Part shown: piece by piece, positions 36,929 to 47,548 of the stretch
How positions within the stretch are numbered: position 1 is the first letter of the stretch
Layout: every line of letters begins with the position of its first letter
From: an uncultured bacterium
Lineage (GTDB): Bacteria > Krumholzibacteriota > Krumholzibacteriia > LZORAL124-64-63
Assembly (NCBI GenBank): GCA_937864225.1
Contig: CALMJK010000002.1
Span: forward strand, 193,916-257,915
Reading direction: 5' to 3'
DNA length: 64,000 nucleotides
Notes under the pieces: model-generated
Told to the model about the DNA's origin: nothing
Database searches by the model: none
Seen by the model: only the letters and a program-made list of their open reading frames with translations
Made by a program: the position numbers and the translations under genes

Positions 36929-37531
36929 CTACTGGTAAAGCGCCTTCACGCTGCCCCAGCTGCCTTCCTCGTTGCCAACCGGGCACAGCGTACCGTTGAT
37001 CGTGGCCACACAGTAGGTGTAGTCCCAGCCGACCCACGGAACGTTGCTCGACTGATGGAGGAACTGCAGGTTGCCCGGATTGTCGCCCGCGGCAAAGACC
37101 GGCCCGGTGCCGTCCAGCGAAGCCGGGATGCAGGGGCCAATGCCGAAGTTCATGGCGCCGCCACCGTAGAAGACCATGACCGTCGCCAGCACGATGGTCG
37201 GGTCACCCACGCCAGCACCACCGATGGCCGGGATGCCCACGTTGAACAGCGGGTAGGCCAGCACGTTCAGGGCGCTGAAATTCAAGGTCACGGTGGTCAT
37301 CATCGGCTCGGGGCTGATGCGCAGCGCGCACTCCCAGCCGGAGATGCCGTTCGTGTTCAGATTGGTGGCGATCAGGTACAGGGCAGGAAAAGTACCGGGC
37401 GCCTGCGTCATGTTGCAGTTGATCGTGGCGTTCTGGTCGAAGTACAGACCGATGCCGTTCACATCGGTATCGGTCTGAGCGAAAGCGCTCGTGGCCATGA
37501 GCATCAGGGCGATTGCTAGCAATTTCTTCAT
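36929..37531 (-). CDS. Small secreted cysteine-containing protein, paralogue 2
   Basis: 200 residues with a signal peptide (MKKLLAIALMLMATSAFA) and a mature domain homologous along its whole length to paralogue 1, including the identical closing pattern SWGSVK.LYQ. The mature protein is beta-rich by inspection (alternating V/T/L/Y) and has conserved cysteines. Codon use is less GC-extreme than in most neighbours. ATG follows TAAGGAG. No function can be assigned; an extracellular or periplasmic structural or binding role is inferred from the signal and lack of catalytic motifs. It may be transcribed from the dockerin-like gene upstream, as no good promoter is seen between them. Confidence 0.75.
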   Translation of the reverse strand: MKKLLAIALMLMATSAFAQTDTDVNGIGLYFDQNATINCNMTQAPGTFPALYLIATNLNTNGISGWECALRISPEPMMTTVTLNFSALNVLAYPLFNVGIPAIGGAGVGDPTIVLATVMVFYGGGAMNFGIGPCIPASLDGTGPVFAAGDNPGNLQFLHQSSNVPWVGWDYTYCVATINGTLCPVGNEEGSWGSVKALYQ

Positions 37532-37597
37532 GATGCGAACTCCTTAGGCGCTGAATTGATGGGACTCTCGTTGCTGTCCTTGTCCACCTTACCCCTC

Positions 37598-37638
37598 CCT
37601 CGCACCGCCCCGCCGGTTCCGGCGGAGCCGGCGCGAGG
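37598..37638 (-). other. Strong RNA hairpin between the dockerin-like gene and paralogue 2
   Basis: Outer stem CCTCGC/GCGAGG enclosing an inner CTCCGCCGG/CCGGCGGGG hairpin. No T-run follows, so it is more likely an mRNA-stabilising or processing element, or a weak attenuator, than a terminator. Confidence 0.4.
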
Positions 37639-37661
37639 GACGAGGCCACACGGCGCTCTGC

Positions 37662-38303
37662 CTACGGGCACACCACGCCGAGACCCTGAGCGTACAGCAC
37701 CGTATCCGACAAGTTCATCTGGTTGTCGAAATAAAAGTCCGAGCGGTAGTTGTAGCTACCCTGGGCGTTCTGCGTGAACGCCACCGTGTCGGACAGGTTG
37801 ACTTCCAGGTTGCCGTCGATGTCCGGGCTGTTGAACAGAATGTCCAGCTGGCTACCGTTGAGCGGAGTGCCACCGATCACGACGACCGTCTTCTCGGCCG
37901 CCACCCGATCGGACTGCCCGCCGCCGTTGACGGTACTGAAAAACGTCGTGACGCCGGCGGCGTTCGTGAGGAAGTCAGCGGTTGAGCCCCCGGGGCACAA
38001 CGCCAAACCGCCCAGCGTCGTCTCCAGCCACATGTCCTCGGCCGGGTACAGAAAGATCGGATCGCCGTTGCCGTCGAGAACAGTCAGGGTGATCGTGGCG
38101 TTGACGAGCGTCGAGCTGTTGATGACTTTCGCCTCAAACAAGCCCTTTCCGGCACCATTCGGCAGGGTGTAGACCGAGACCTGCGCTGTCGCGGCCGTCG
38201 TGGCCGTCGAGAGCGTCGCGTCCGGGATCCCCGCCGTGGCCACGGACACAGCACCCATGACCAGACTGCAAACGAACAGACCCACAAGTTTCCTACGAAC
38301 CAT
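37662..38303 (-). CDS. Secreted protein with C-terminal dockerin-like calcium-binding repeats
   Basis: 213 residues starting MVRRKLVG after a very strong AGGAGGTG site. A signal peptide ends near SVATAG. The middle is a beta-rich domain. The C-terminal 60 residues contain two copies of a dockerin-like half-motif (DIDGNLEVNLSDTVAFTQNA and DFYFDNQMNLSDTVLYAQG), the first with a D.DGN calcium loop, the second degenerate. In cellulosomes dockerins bind cohesins, but in candidate-phylum genomes such modules are common on other secreted proteins. No cohesin is visible here. Function unknown. Confidence 0.72.
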   Translation of the reverse strand: MVRRKLVGLFVCSLVMGAVSVATAGIPDATLSTATTAATAQVSVYTLPNGAGKGLFEAKVINSSTLVNATITLTVLDGNGDPIFLYPAEDMWLETTLGGLALCPGGSTADFLTNAAGVTTFFSTVNGGGQSDRVAAEKTVVVIGGTPLNGSQLDILFNSPDIDGNLEVNLSDTVAFTQNAQGSYNYRSDFYFDNQMNLSDTVLYAQGLGVVCP

Positions 38304-38418
38304 TAGGACACCTCCTAAAAGGCATTCCAAGCGAGGGCGGTCAACCCAAGCGATCACGATTGGCAACCGCGTCGGTTCCTCCTTTCCACTCTTCAGAGTC
38401 CAGCACTTGACGCTGAAT

Positions 38419-38448
38419 ATCTTAGCACAGGGCCCGCTGCCCTCACAA
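38419..38448 (-). promoter_or_regulatory. Promoter of the dockerin-like gene
   Basis: Minus strand TTGTGA (38448-38443), 18 bases, TAAGAT (38424-38419), in an AT-richer stretch; leader of about 110 bases to the ATG. Confidence 0.6.
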
Positions 38449-38574
38449 GGCATTTTTTTCAATCTCGCCGGAAATTGTCGGATGATAAGAACCGATCAGG
38501 TAACTTGCCGCCGCCAGCGCAGTTGAGGGCTGGGGCCCTCGGGAGGACCGGCGGGGGGCGCCGCGCGGGGGAGC

Positions 38575-38651
38575 TGGTGGGCGAAACAGGGCTCGAACCT
38601 GTGGCCTCCTGCTTGTAAGGCAGGCGCTCTGACCAGCTGAGCTATTCGCCC
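38575..38651 (-). tRNA. tRNA-Val (anticodon TAC)
   Basis: A 77-nt tRNA: acceptor GGGCGAA/TTCGCCC, anticodon stem CTGC/GCAG around loop CTTACAA (TAC, reading GTA/GTG), T loop TTCGAGC, discriminator A and encoded CCA. Its 5' end is one base from the stop of the small membrane protein gene, so it is likely cut from that mRNA. Confidence 0.95.
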
Positions 38652-38652
38652 T

Positions 38653-38829
38653 TCAGGAGCGATCGCGACGGAAGGAGCGATACAGGTGCAGCGGCACCGC
38701 CACGCAATACCCGGCCACGAGCAACAACGGCGCCACGGTGATGTCGCCGGCGGCCAGCAGCGCGTACCCGAGCGCCAACGCGCAACCCGCGACGACGAGC
38801 CAGATGTTTCGAGCAACGATCGCCTTCAT
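38653..38829 (-). CDS. Small two-helix membrane protein (58 residues)
   Basis: Two hydrophobic segments (about 9-27 and 31-48) separated by a short AAGDITV turn, with a basic C-terminal tail SFRRDRS. The ATG follows AGAAAGG. No family is recognised. It ends one base before tRNA-Val and starts 98 bases after mltG; a possible promoter of its own lies at 38870-38898. Confidence 0.65.
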   Translation of the reverse strand: MKAIVARNIWLVVAGCALALGYALLAAGDITVAPLLLVAGYCVAVPLHLYRSFRRDRS

Positions 38830-38869
38830 CGCGCGCCTTTCTGCGGCCGGAACGCCGACTCTTGGCGCG

Positions 38870-38898
38870 ACGTTAGCGCCAGCCGCGCGCGGCGTCAA
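38870..38898 (-). promoter_or_regulatory. Possible promoter for small membrane protein and tRNA-Val
   Basis: Minus strand TTGACG (38898-38893), 17 bases, TAACGT (38875-38870; only three of six in the -10). Confidence 0.4.
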
Positions 38899-38927
38899 GC
38901 GCGCCGAGCGGGCCGGCCGCCCGTCGC

Positions 38928-40049
38928 TCAACGCGCCGGCGGCACCAGGCCTCCCTCCTTGGCGCGGCGCGCTCGGTACAGCCGCACGGCGGCCTCGTGC
39001 GCCGCGCGCGTCCGCGAAAAGACGTGCCCACCCTGCCCGTCGGCCACGAAGAAGAGCGCGTCGCACGCGGGATCAGGCCGCGCCGCGGCGCGCAGCGCGG
39101 CCGCGCCCGGATTGCAGATCGGCGCGGGCGGCAGGCCGGCCACGCGGTAGGTGTTGAAGGGCGAGTCCACGTCAAGGTCGCGCCAGTAGAGCCGCTCGCC
39201 CTGCTTGCCGAGCGCGTACGCGACGGTTGGGTCGGCCTCCAGGCGCCACTCGCGCCGCAGGCGGTTCGCGTACACCGCCGCCACGAGGGGTCGCTCGCGC
39301 GGCCGCGAGGTTTCCGTCTCCACGATCGACGCGAGCGTGACCACGTCGTGCGGCGACAGACCGAGTTCGACGAGGCTCGGCGCCAGCCCCCGCGCCAGCG
39401 AGTCGGCGCGGTCCAAACCGGCGTCCACGATGGCGCGCGCCGCGGCCTGCGCCGGCAGGCCCGGCGCGAGGAAATAGGTGTCCGGCGCCAGATAGCCTTC
39501 GCACCAGCGCCAGCGATGCGGCGCCGCGGCCGACGCCGCGGTCAGGGCGTCCAGCCGCGCCGCGCGCGCGCGCGGCAGCAGCCCTCGCGCGAGCACGCCG
39601 GCGCGGGCGCGCTCGTCGGCGGCGTCCAGGAAGTCGGCGGCGTCGCCCCCGATCGCCTCCGCCACGCGCGCGGCGATCTCCCGGGCCACGAGCCCCTCCG
39701 GAAGCACCACGCGCACGGGCGCCGCCCGCCCCTCGACCAGCAGGCCGAGCAGATCGCGCGGCGACAGGCCTCGCGGCACCATGTGCACGCCCGCCCGCAG
39801 GCGTCGATCCCGTCCCGACAAGCGCGCGGCGGCGCGCAACAGCAGAGGGTGCCGCGCCAGGCCGCGCGCGCGCAAGGTGTCGCAGACCTCGGCGAAGGTG
39901 GCGCCGACGGGCACGCGCACCGCGGCGTAGGGCGGGCGCGCCGCGCGCCCGCCGGCCGGCCGCGTCCAGGCCAGCCAGAGCGCGAGCGCGCACGCGGCCA
40001 CGGCGCCGGCCAACGCGATCAGAGCCGCCCGCCGCGCCCGCCGGTTCAC
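38928..40049 (-). CDS. mltG: Endolytic peptidoglycan transglycosylase MltG
   Basis: 373 residues. One N-terminal membrane anchor (ALIALAGAVAACALALWLAW), a LysM-like/YceG region, then the catalytic domain with the essential glutamate in LASIVETETSRP and the family segments EGYLAPDTYFL, EADPTVAYALG, SPFNTYRVAGLPPAPICNPG and FFVADGQGGHVFS. MltG cuts nascent glycan strands and sets their length. The GTG start overlaps the ruvX stop (GTGA, 40046-40049), the common ruvX-mltG pairing. Confidence 0.94.
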   Translation of the reverse strand: MNRRARRAALIALAGAVAACALALWLAWTRPAGGRAARPPYAAVRVPVGATFAEVCDTLRARGLARHPLLLRAAARLSGRDRRLRAGVHMVPRGLSPRDLLGLLVEGRAAPVRVVLPEGLVAREIAARVAEAIGGDAADFLDAADERARAGVLARGLLPRARAARLDALTAASAAAPHRWRWCEGYLAPDTYFLAPGLPAQAAARAIVDAGLDRADSLARGLAPSLVELGLSPHDVVTLASIVETETSRPRERPLVAAVYANRLRREWRLEADPTVAYALGKQGERLYWRDLDVDSPFNTYRVAGLPPAPICNPGAAALRAAARPDPACDALFFVADGQGGHVFSRTRAAHEAAVRLYRARRAKEGGLVPPAR

Positions 40050-40480
40050 GCCGCCCCCTCCGGGCCGGCGGCGCGCAGTCGATCCAGGTGCTGCTGGAGA
40101 ATGATCTCCGCGGCGGCGGCGTCCGTGTGCCACTTCGGGCGGCGGCGGCGCCCGCCTTCGCGCAGGCGGGCGTCGGCCTCGCGGGAACTGTAGCGTTCGT
40201 CGACGAGCGCCACGGGCAGACCCGTCGCGGCCGCCAACCGTCGCGAGAACTCCCGCACCCGTTGCGCGGCGGGACCCTCGCGCCCGTCCTCCTCCAGCGG
40301 CAGGCCGACCACCAGGCCGCGCGCGTCGCGCGCGGCGATCAGTTCACGCAGGTAGGCGAAGAGTGAGCCGTCCGTCGCGGCATCGTGCACGCCCACGGCC
40401 GTGGCCAGGCTGCCGCTCTCGTCGCTGGCGGCGATGCCGACGCGTCGTGAACCGTAGTCGAGGGCAATCAGTACGGGCAT
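40046..40480 (-). CDS. ruvX: RuvX/YqgF-family Holliday junction resolvase-like protein
   Basis: 144 residues with the RNase H-like fold motifs IALDYGSRRVGIA, VVGLPLEEDG, VALVDERYSS and the C-terminal DAAAAEIILQQHL. The family is implicated in 16S rRNA 5'-end maturation and was proposed as an alternative Holliday junction nuclease. Acidic catalytic residues (Asp near 8, Glu in DERYSS, Asp in DAAAAEI) are all present. Confidence 0.93.
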   Translation of the reverse strand: MPVLIALDYGSRRVGIAASDESGSLATAVGVHDAATDGSLFAYLRELIAARDARGLVVGLPLEEDGREGPAAQRVREFSRRLAAATGLPVALVDERYSSREADARLREGGRRRRPKWHTDAAAAEIILQQHLDRLRAAGPEGAA

Positions 40481-40491
40481 GGCGAGACGAG

Positions 40492-40911
40492 CTATCGCCC
40501 GTTGTGGAAACGCTTGCGCAAGCGCGCGCGGAAACGACCGTCGGGGGCGTGGCCGAACTCGAGGTCGTCCGTGAACTCGCGCATGATCAGAATGCCGCGG
40601 CCGCGTTCGGCCATGATGTCCTGCGGCGGCCGCCAGCACGAGAAATCGAAGCCGGGGCCCTGGTCGAAGACCGACACTTCGATTTCGTCCTCGGCGAAAT
40701 CGAAGTGGATCTCGACCTGGCGATCCTCGCGCAGTTGGTTGCCGTGCTCCATCGCGTTCGTGCACGCTTCGATGACCGACGTGCTGAGCTCGTCGATCTG
40801 CTTGCGGTCGAACGGCATGTCGCCCGCCAATTCCATCAGCACCGCGTCCGGCACCCCCAGGAACACGAGTTGGCTGGGAATCTTGAGCTCGATGCGCGGC
40901 TTCACGGGCAC
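40492..40911 (-). CDS. RsbW/SpoIIAB-like serine kinase (anti-sigma factor type ATPase)
   Basis: 139 residues forming a GHKL ATPase domain: N box EACTNAMEHGN (residues 48-58), G1 DQGPGFD and a G2-like RGRGILIMREFTDD. Such kinases phosphorylate a STAS-domain antagonist and bind a sigma factor or another target (partner switching). The presumed antagonist is encoded 20 bases upstream. No sigma factor or PP2C phosphatase lies nearby, so the target is unknown. Confidence 0.88.
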   Translation of the reverse strand: MPVKPRIELKIPSQLVFLGVPDAVLMELAGDMPFDRKQIDELSTSVIEACTNAMEHGNQLREDRQVEIHFDFAEDEIEVSVFDQGPGFDFSCWRPPQDIMAERGRGILIMREFTDDLEFGHAPDGRFRARLRKRFHNGR

Positions 40912-40931
40912 GGCCTCGCCGGTCGGGAATT

Positions 40932-41270
40932 TCAGGAAAAACTCCGCACGGCCTCGTCCTCATCGTCGAACGACTCGAACACCGTGTGAAGCTTCGAGAC
41001 CATGAAGATGCTCTCGATACGGTTGGAGACCTTCAGCAGTTTCAACTCGCCGCCGTTGTTTTTCATCGTGGAGTAGCCCGAGATCAGGATCCCCAGCCCG
41101 CTGCTGTTGACCCACGTCACGCGCTCGAGGCTCACGATCACGTTGAGGATGCCCTCGTGGATGAGCGTCTTGAGCGTGCTTTCGAAGGCCGCGGAGTCCT
41201 CCCCCCCCATGATCTTGCCGGAGAGCTCGAGCACGGCGACGCCGTCGCGCTTGCGTTCCTTGATCTTCAA
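40932..41270 (-). CDS. STAS-domain anti-anti-sigma factor
   Basis: 112 residues from a TTG start with a GGAGG site seven bases upstream (the frame runs on but has no better start). The STAS motif VTWVNSSGLGIL carries the likely phosphorylated Ser57. It should be a substrate of the RsbW-like kinase encoded just downstream and, when unphosphorylated, would release the kinase's client. Embedded in a housekeeping operon between rluD and ruvX. Confidence 0.9.
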   Translation of the reverse strand: MKIKERKRDGVAVLELSGKIMGGEDSAAFESTLKTLIHEGILNVIVSLERVTWVNSSGLGILISGYSTMKNNGGELKLLKVSNRIESIFMVSKLHTVFESFDDEDEAVRSFS

Positions 41271-41356
41271 CGCCCCGCCTCCCGGACCGCCGCGCCCCCT
41301 CCGGCCGCGCCCCGCTCGCGCCCTCGCGTCAAAATATGAGACGTCGCGGCCCCTGT

Positions 41357-42349
41357 CTAGGCGAGATTGGACGCGCCTCGCGCGCGCAACAGGTCCAGGG
41401 CGCCTTGCAGGGAGGGAGGCGGCGGCGACCGGAACGTCATGAGCTCGCCGCCGGCCGGATGGACGAAGGAGAGCTCGGTCGCGTGCAGCAACTGGCGCCC
41501 GCCGGCGGCCCCGACCAGGCGCAGCGCGAGCTGCCGATCGAGCGGGTGGACGTTGCGGGCGCGGCCGTCCTCGCCGTAGACGGGATCGCCGACGATCGGG
41601 TGCCCGTGGTGCGCGAAATGCACGCGGATCTGGTGCGTGCGCCCCGTTTCCAGGCGCACGCGGCACAGCTGCACGAAACCGAAGTCCTCGGCCACCTCGA
41701 AGCGCGTGACGGCCGGCCGACCCCCCTCCGGCAACACCGCCATCCGCTGCCGCCGGGTGGGGTTGCGCCCCACGTTGCCGTGCAGGACCCCCGCCGCCTG
41801 CGGCCACGCGCCCCACGCCAAGGCCAGATAGAGACGCTTCATCTCGCGGCTGCGCAGTTGCCCGGCCAACGACCGCAAGGCTGCCTCCGTCAGGGCCACC
41901 ACCAGCAGCCCGGACGTGTCGCGGTCGAGGCGGTGCACGATGCCGGGGCGGACGGCGGGTCCGGCCAGCTGGCGGCAGCGGTGCACCAGAGCGTTGGCCA
42001 ACGTGCCGCGGGCGTGACCCGGCGCGGGGTGCACGACCTGCCCCGCCTCCTTGTCGATCACCAGCAGGTGGGTGTCCTCGTGGACGACGCGCAGCGGCAG
42101 GTCCTCGGCCACCACGGACGACGGCGGCGGCGGCAGCGGCTCGAGCAGCACGCGCTGTCCGGAGCGCAGGCGGTAGCCCTTGGGCCGCGGCCGTCCGTCG
42201 ACGACGACGCGCCCCGCCGCCAACGCGCGCTGGACGTGTGCGCGCGACAGGTCGGGACAGCGACCGGCCAGGAATACGTCCAGGCGCTGCCCGCCGTCGG
42301 CGGCTTCGACCGTGAAGGACCGTTTCGGCGAGCCGCTAGCCGCGTCCAT
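41357..42349 (-). CDS. 23S rRNA pseudouridine synthase, RluD/RluA family
   Basis: 330 residues. An N-terminal S4 RNA-binding domain (RLDVFLAGRCPDLSRAHVQRAL) precedes the catalytic core with HRLDRDTSGLLVVA, whose second Asp is the nucleophile, then RVRLETGRTHQIRVH and GDPVYG. The RluD-like length and its place after lspA (as ylyB in Bacillus) favour the enzyme modifying helix 69 of 23S rRNA. Its ATG overlaps the end of lspA by 14 bases. Confidence 0.92.
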   Translation of the reverse strand: MDAASGSPKRSFTVEAADGGQRLDVFLAGRCPDLSRAHVQRALAAGRVVVDGRPRPKGYRLRSGQRVLLEPLPPPPSSVVAEDLPLRVVHEDTHLLVIDKEAGQVVHPAPGHARGTLANALVHRCRQLAGPAVRPGIVHRLDRDTSGLLVVALTEAALRSLAGQLRSREMKRLYLALAWGAWPQAAGVLHGNVGRNPTRRQRMAVLPEGGRPAVTRFEVAEDFGFVQLCRVRLETGRTHQIRVHFAHHGHPIVGDPVYGEDGRARNVHPLDRQLALRLVGAAGGRQLLHATELSFVHPAGGELMTFRSPPPPSLQGALDLLRARGASNLA

Positions 42350-42887
42350 CGGTCTCCCGCTCCGCGTCGGCCGCCGGCGCGGCGGCGGGCACCGCATCCC
42401 TGGCGGCGCGGCGCTGGGCGCGCCCCTCGCCAAGCACCGCCCAGAAGAGCGCCGCTCCGCCGAGCGTCACCCCCATGTCGGCCACGTTGAAGGTGTAGAA
42501 GCGATGCGGGCCCCAGCCCAGGTCCAGGAAGTCCACGACCAGACCGCCGTAGAACACGCGGTCCACGAGGTTGCCGAGCGCGCCGCCCAGGATGGCGGCG
42601 TAGGCGGCGCGGCGCAACCGCTGGCGCGGCGATGCGCGCCGGTAGAGCCACACCAGGAGCGCGGACGTGCCCGCGCTGACCGCGACCAGCAGCCAGCGCC
42701 CGTTGTGGAACAGCCCCATCGCGGCGCCCGGGTTGCGCACGTAGGACAGGCGCGCCAGATCGCCCAACAGCGTCACGCCGCCGCGGAGCGCGTCGGCGTG
42801 CGCAACGACCAGGCGCTTGGTCAGGAAATCGGCGCCCAGGACCAAAGGGCCCCAGAGCCAAGGCGGCAGGGAGGGGAGACGTTTCAA
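42336..42887 (-). CDS. lspA: Lipoprotein signal peptidase (signal peptidase II)
   Basis: 183 residues from a TTG start overlapping the dksA-like stop (TTGA, 42884-42887), with AAGGAG upstream. Four membrane segments are predicted, with the catalytic aspartates Asp109 in GGALGNLVDRV and Asp137 in FNVADMGVTLG. It cleaves diacylglyceryl-modified prolipoproteins; two lipoproteins in this window are clear substrates. A C-terminal Ala/Arg-rich tail extends beyond the usual end. Confidence 0.94.
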   Translation of the reverse strand: MKRLPSLPPWLWGPLVLGADFLTKRLVVAHADALRGGVTLLGDLARLSYVRNPGAAMGLFHNGRWLLVAVSAGTSALLVWLYRRASPRQRLRRAAYAAILGGALGNLVDRVFYGGLVVDFLDLGWGPHRFYTFNVADMGVTLGGAALFWAVLGEGRAQRRAARDAVPAAAPAADAERETDGRG

Positions 42888-43257
42888 ACGCTCTCCTTCT
42901 CCTCCTCTTCCTTGCACTCGATGCACAGGCGCGTGTAGGGAAGGGCCCGCAGGCGCTCGAGGCCGATCTGCCCGCCGCACGACTCGCACTTGCCGTAGCT
43001 GCCGTTCTCGATCCGCTCCAGGGCCTCCTGGATGTGGTAGAGATAGCGACCCTCGGTCGACGCGAACTGGATCGTGGCCTCGTATTGGTATTCGTCCGTG
43101 CCCTGATCGGCCATGTGGTTGGAGTGAGCCTTGGCCAGATCGGGCCCCGAGCCGTCGCCCTCGTGCTGGATGATCTTCGAGTGCTTGGCAAGCGACCGGC
43201 TGACGCGGTCCCTCTCGTCTTCGAGCAGGCGCCGGAAGCGCTCCATTTCCGTCTTCC

Positions 43258-43261
<4 letters not shown>
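42884..43261 (-). CDS. DksA/TraR-family zinc-finger protein
   Basis: 125 residues: a coiled-coil N-terminal half and a C4 zinc finger CESC...CIEC (Cys92, Cys95, Cys113, Cys116). The family binds RNA polymerase through its secondary channel. The coiled-coil tip lacks the clear DxxDxA of E. coli DksA, so the activity may differ. Its ATG overlaps the ileS stop (ATGA) and it leads into lspA. Confidence 0.9.
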
Positions 43262-46452
<3,191 letters not shown>

Positions 46453-46498
46453 CGTGGCGTTCCTCGCGGCGCGCGGCCGCAGCCGCCGCCGCCGGGCG

Positions 46499-47329
46499 TC
46501 AGGCGACCGGCAGCCGCTTCAGGAATCCCTTGACCAGGGCTTCCAGCCGGGGCGTCGCCTCGTTGGCGACGCGGATGATCTGCTCGACGTCGGCGGGGCG
46601 CAACGCGTCGGGGAAGCAGGCGTCGGTCACCACCGAGACCCCCAGCACCTTCAGGCCCGCGTGCACCGCGACCAGGCATTCCGGCACGATCGACATGCCG
46701 ACGGTGTCGGCGCCGACGGCGCGCAGAAAGCGGTATTCGGCCGCCGTCTCGAGGTTCGGACCGGCCACGGCCACGTACACGGCCCGGCGCAGCGGCAGGC
46801 GCTGCTCCAGCGCCACGCTCTCGAGCAGCTCCACGTAGTCCCGCGCGTACGGCTCGGACATGTCCGGGAAACGCACGCCGAGGCGGTCGTCGTTGGGGCC
46901 GATCAGCGGATTGTCGCCCATGAGGTTGATGTGGTCGGTGATGACGGAGATGTCGCCCGGCCGCAGTTGCGGGTTCATGCCGCCGACGGCGTTGGACATG
47001 ATCAGGGTCGAGACGCCCAGGGCTCTCATCACCCGCACGGGCAGGGTGATCTGCTTCATCGTGTAGCCCTCGTAGTAGTGCACCCGCCCCTGCATCGCGA
47101 CGACCGGCTGGCCCCCGAGCGAACCGAACACCAGGTTGCCCGCGTGGCTCTCGGCGGTCGGGGGCACGAAATGCGGGACCGCCGCGAACGGAACGGTGGC
47201 GACGGCGTCGATTTGCTCGGCCAAGCCTCCCAGGCCGGTGCCCAGAATCAGCCCCACGCGCGGCTGGAAATCGGTGCGCGATTTCAGATAGGCGGCGGCC
47301 GCGGCGATCTGGTCAAAAACCTCGCGCAT
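46499..47329 (-). CDS. Purine nucleoside phosphorylase (trimeric type)
   Basis: 276 residues. The phosphate-binding LILGTGLGGLAEQI, MQGRVHYYEGY, TLIMSNAVGGMNP and VAGPNLETAAEYR motifs, with VGMSIVPECLVAVHAGL, identify the PNP/MTAP superfamily of the trimeric kind. The Asn of the base-binding VTDACFPDAL loop is replaced by Asp, so base preference (guanine/hypoxanthine versus other purines) is uncertain. ATG follows AAGGAG. First gene of the ileS operon, behind a possible promoter at 47427-47454. Confidence 0.91.
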   Translation of the reverse strand: MREVFDQIAAAAAYLKSRTDFQPRVGLILGTGLGGLAEQIDAVATVPFAAVPHFVPPTAESHAGNLVFGSLGGQPVVAMQGRVHYYEGYTMKQITLPVRVMRALGVSTLIMSNAVGGMNPQLRPGDISVITDHINLMGDNPLIGPNDDRLGVRFPDMSEPYARDYVELLESVALEQRLPLRRAVYVAVAGPNLETAAEYRFLRAVGADTVGMSIVPECLVAVHAGLKVLGVSVVTDACFPDALRPADVEQIIRVANEATPRLEALVKGFLKRLPVA

Positions 47330-47426
47330 GCCTGCTCCTTGACGCCGCGACGGACGTCCTGGCGCCCCCCGTCCACGAGTTCCGCGTCCGGCGCGCCGGT
47401 GGGCCGCCCCGCGCCGCGGACGGGAC

Positions 47427-47454
47427 AAAATAGCATCCTCGCCCGGCCGGCCAA
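47427..47454 (-). promoter_or_regulatory. Putative promoter of the PNP-ileS-lspA operon
   Basis: Minus strand TTGGCC (47454-47449), 16 bases, TATTTT (47432-47427), about 100 bases before the first ATG and after the divIVA terminator. Confidence 0.5.
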
Positions 47455-47495
47455 AGGGAAATCGCCCCGGCCGCGCGCCGCGGGACCATGAACAC

Positions 47496-47523
47496 GCGGG
47501 CGGCCTCCGGAAAGGCCGCCCGC
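47496..47523 (-). terminator. Possible terminator after the DivIVA-domain gene
   Basis: Ten-pair stem GCGGGCGGCC/GGCCGCCCGC with an eight-base loop; followed on the minus strand by GTGTTC, so the T-run is weak. Confidence 0.5.
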
Positions 47524-47548
47524 GCCGGCATAAGGCTCCCCGCGGCGA

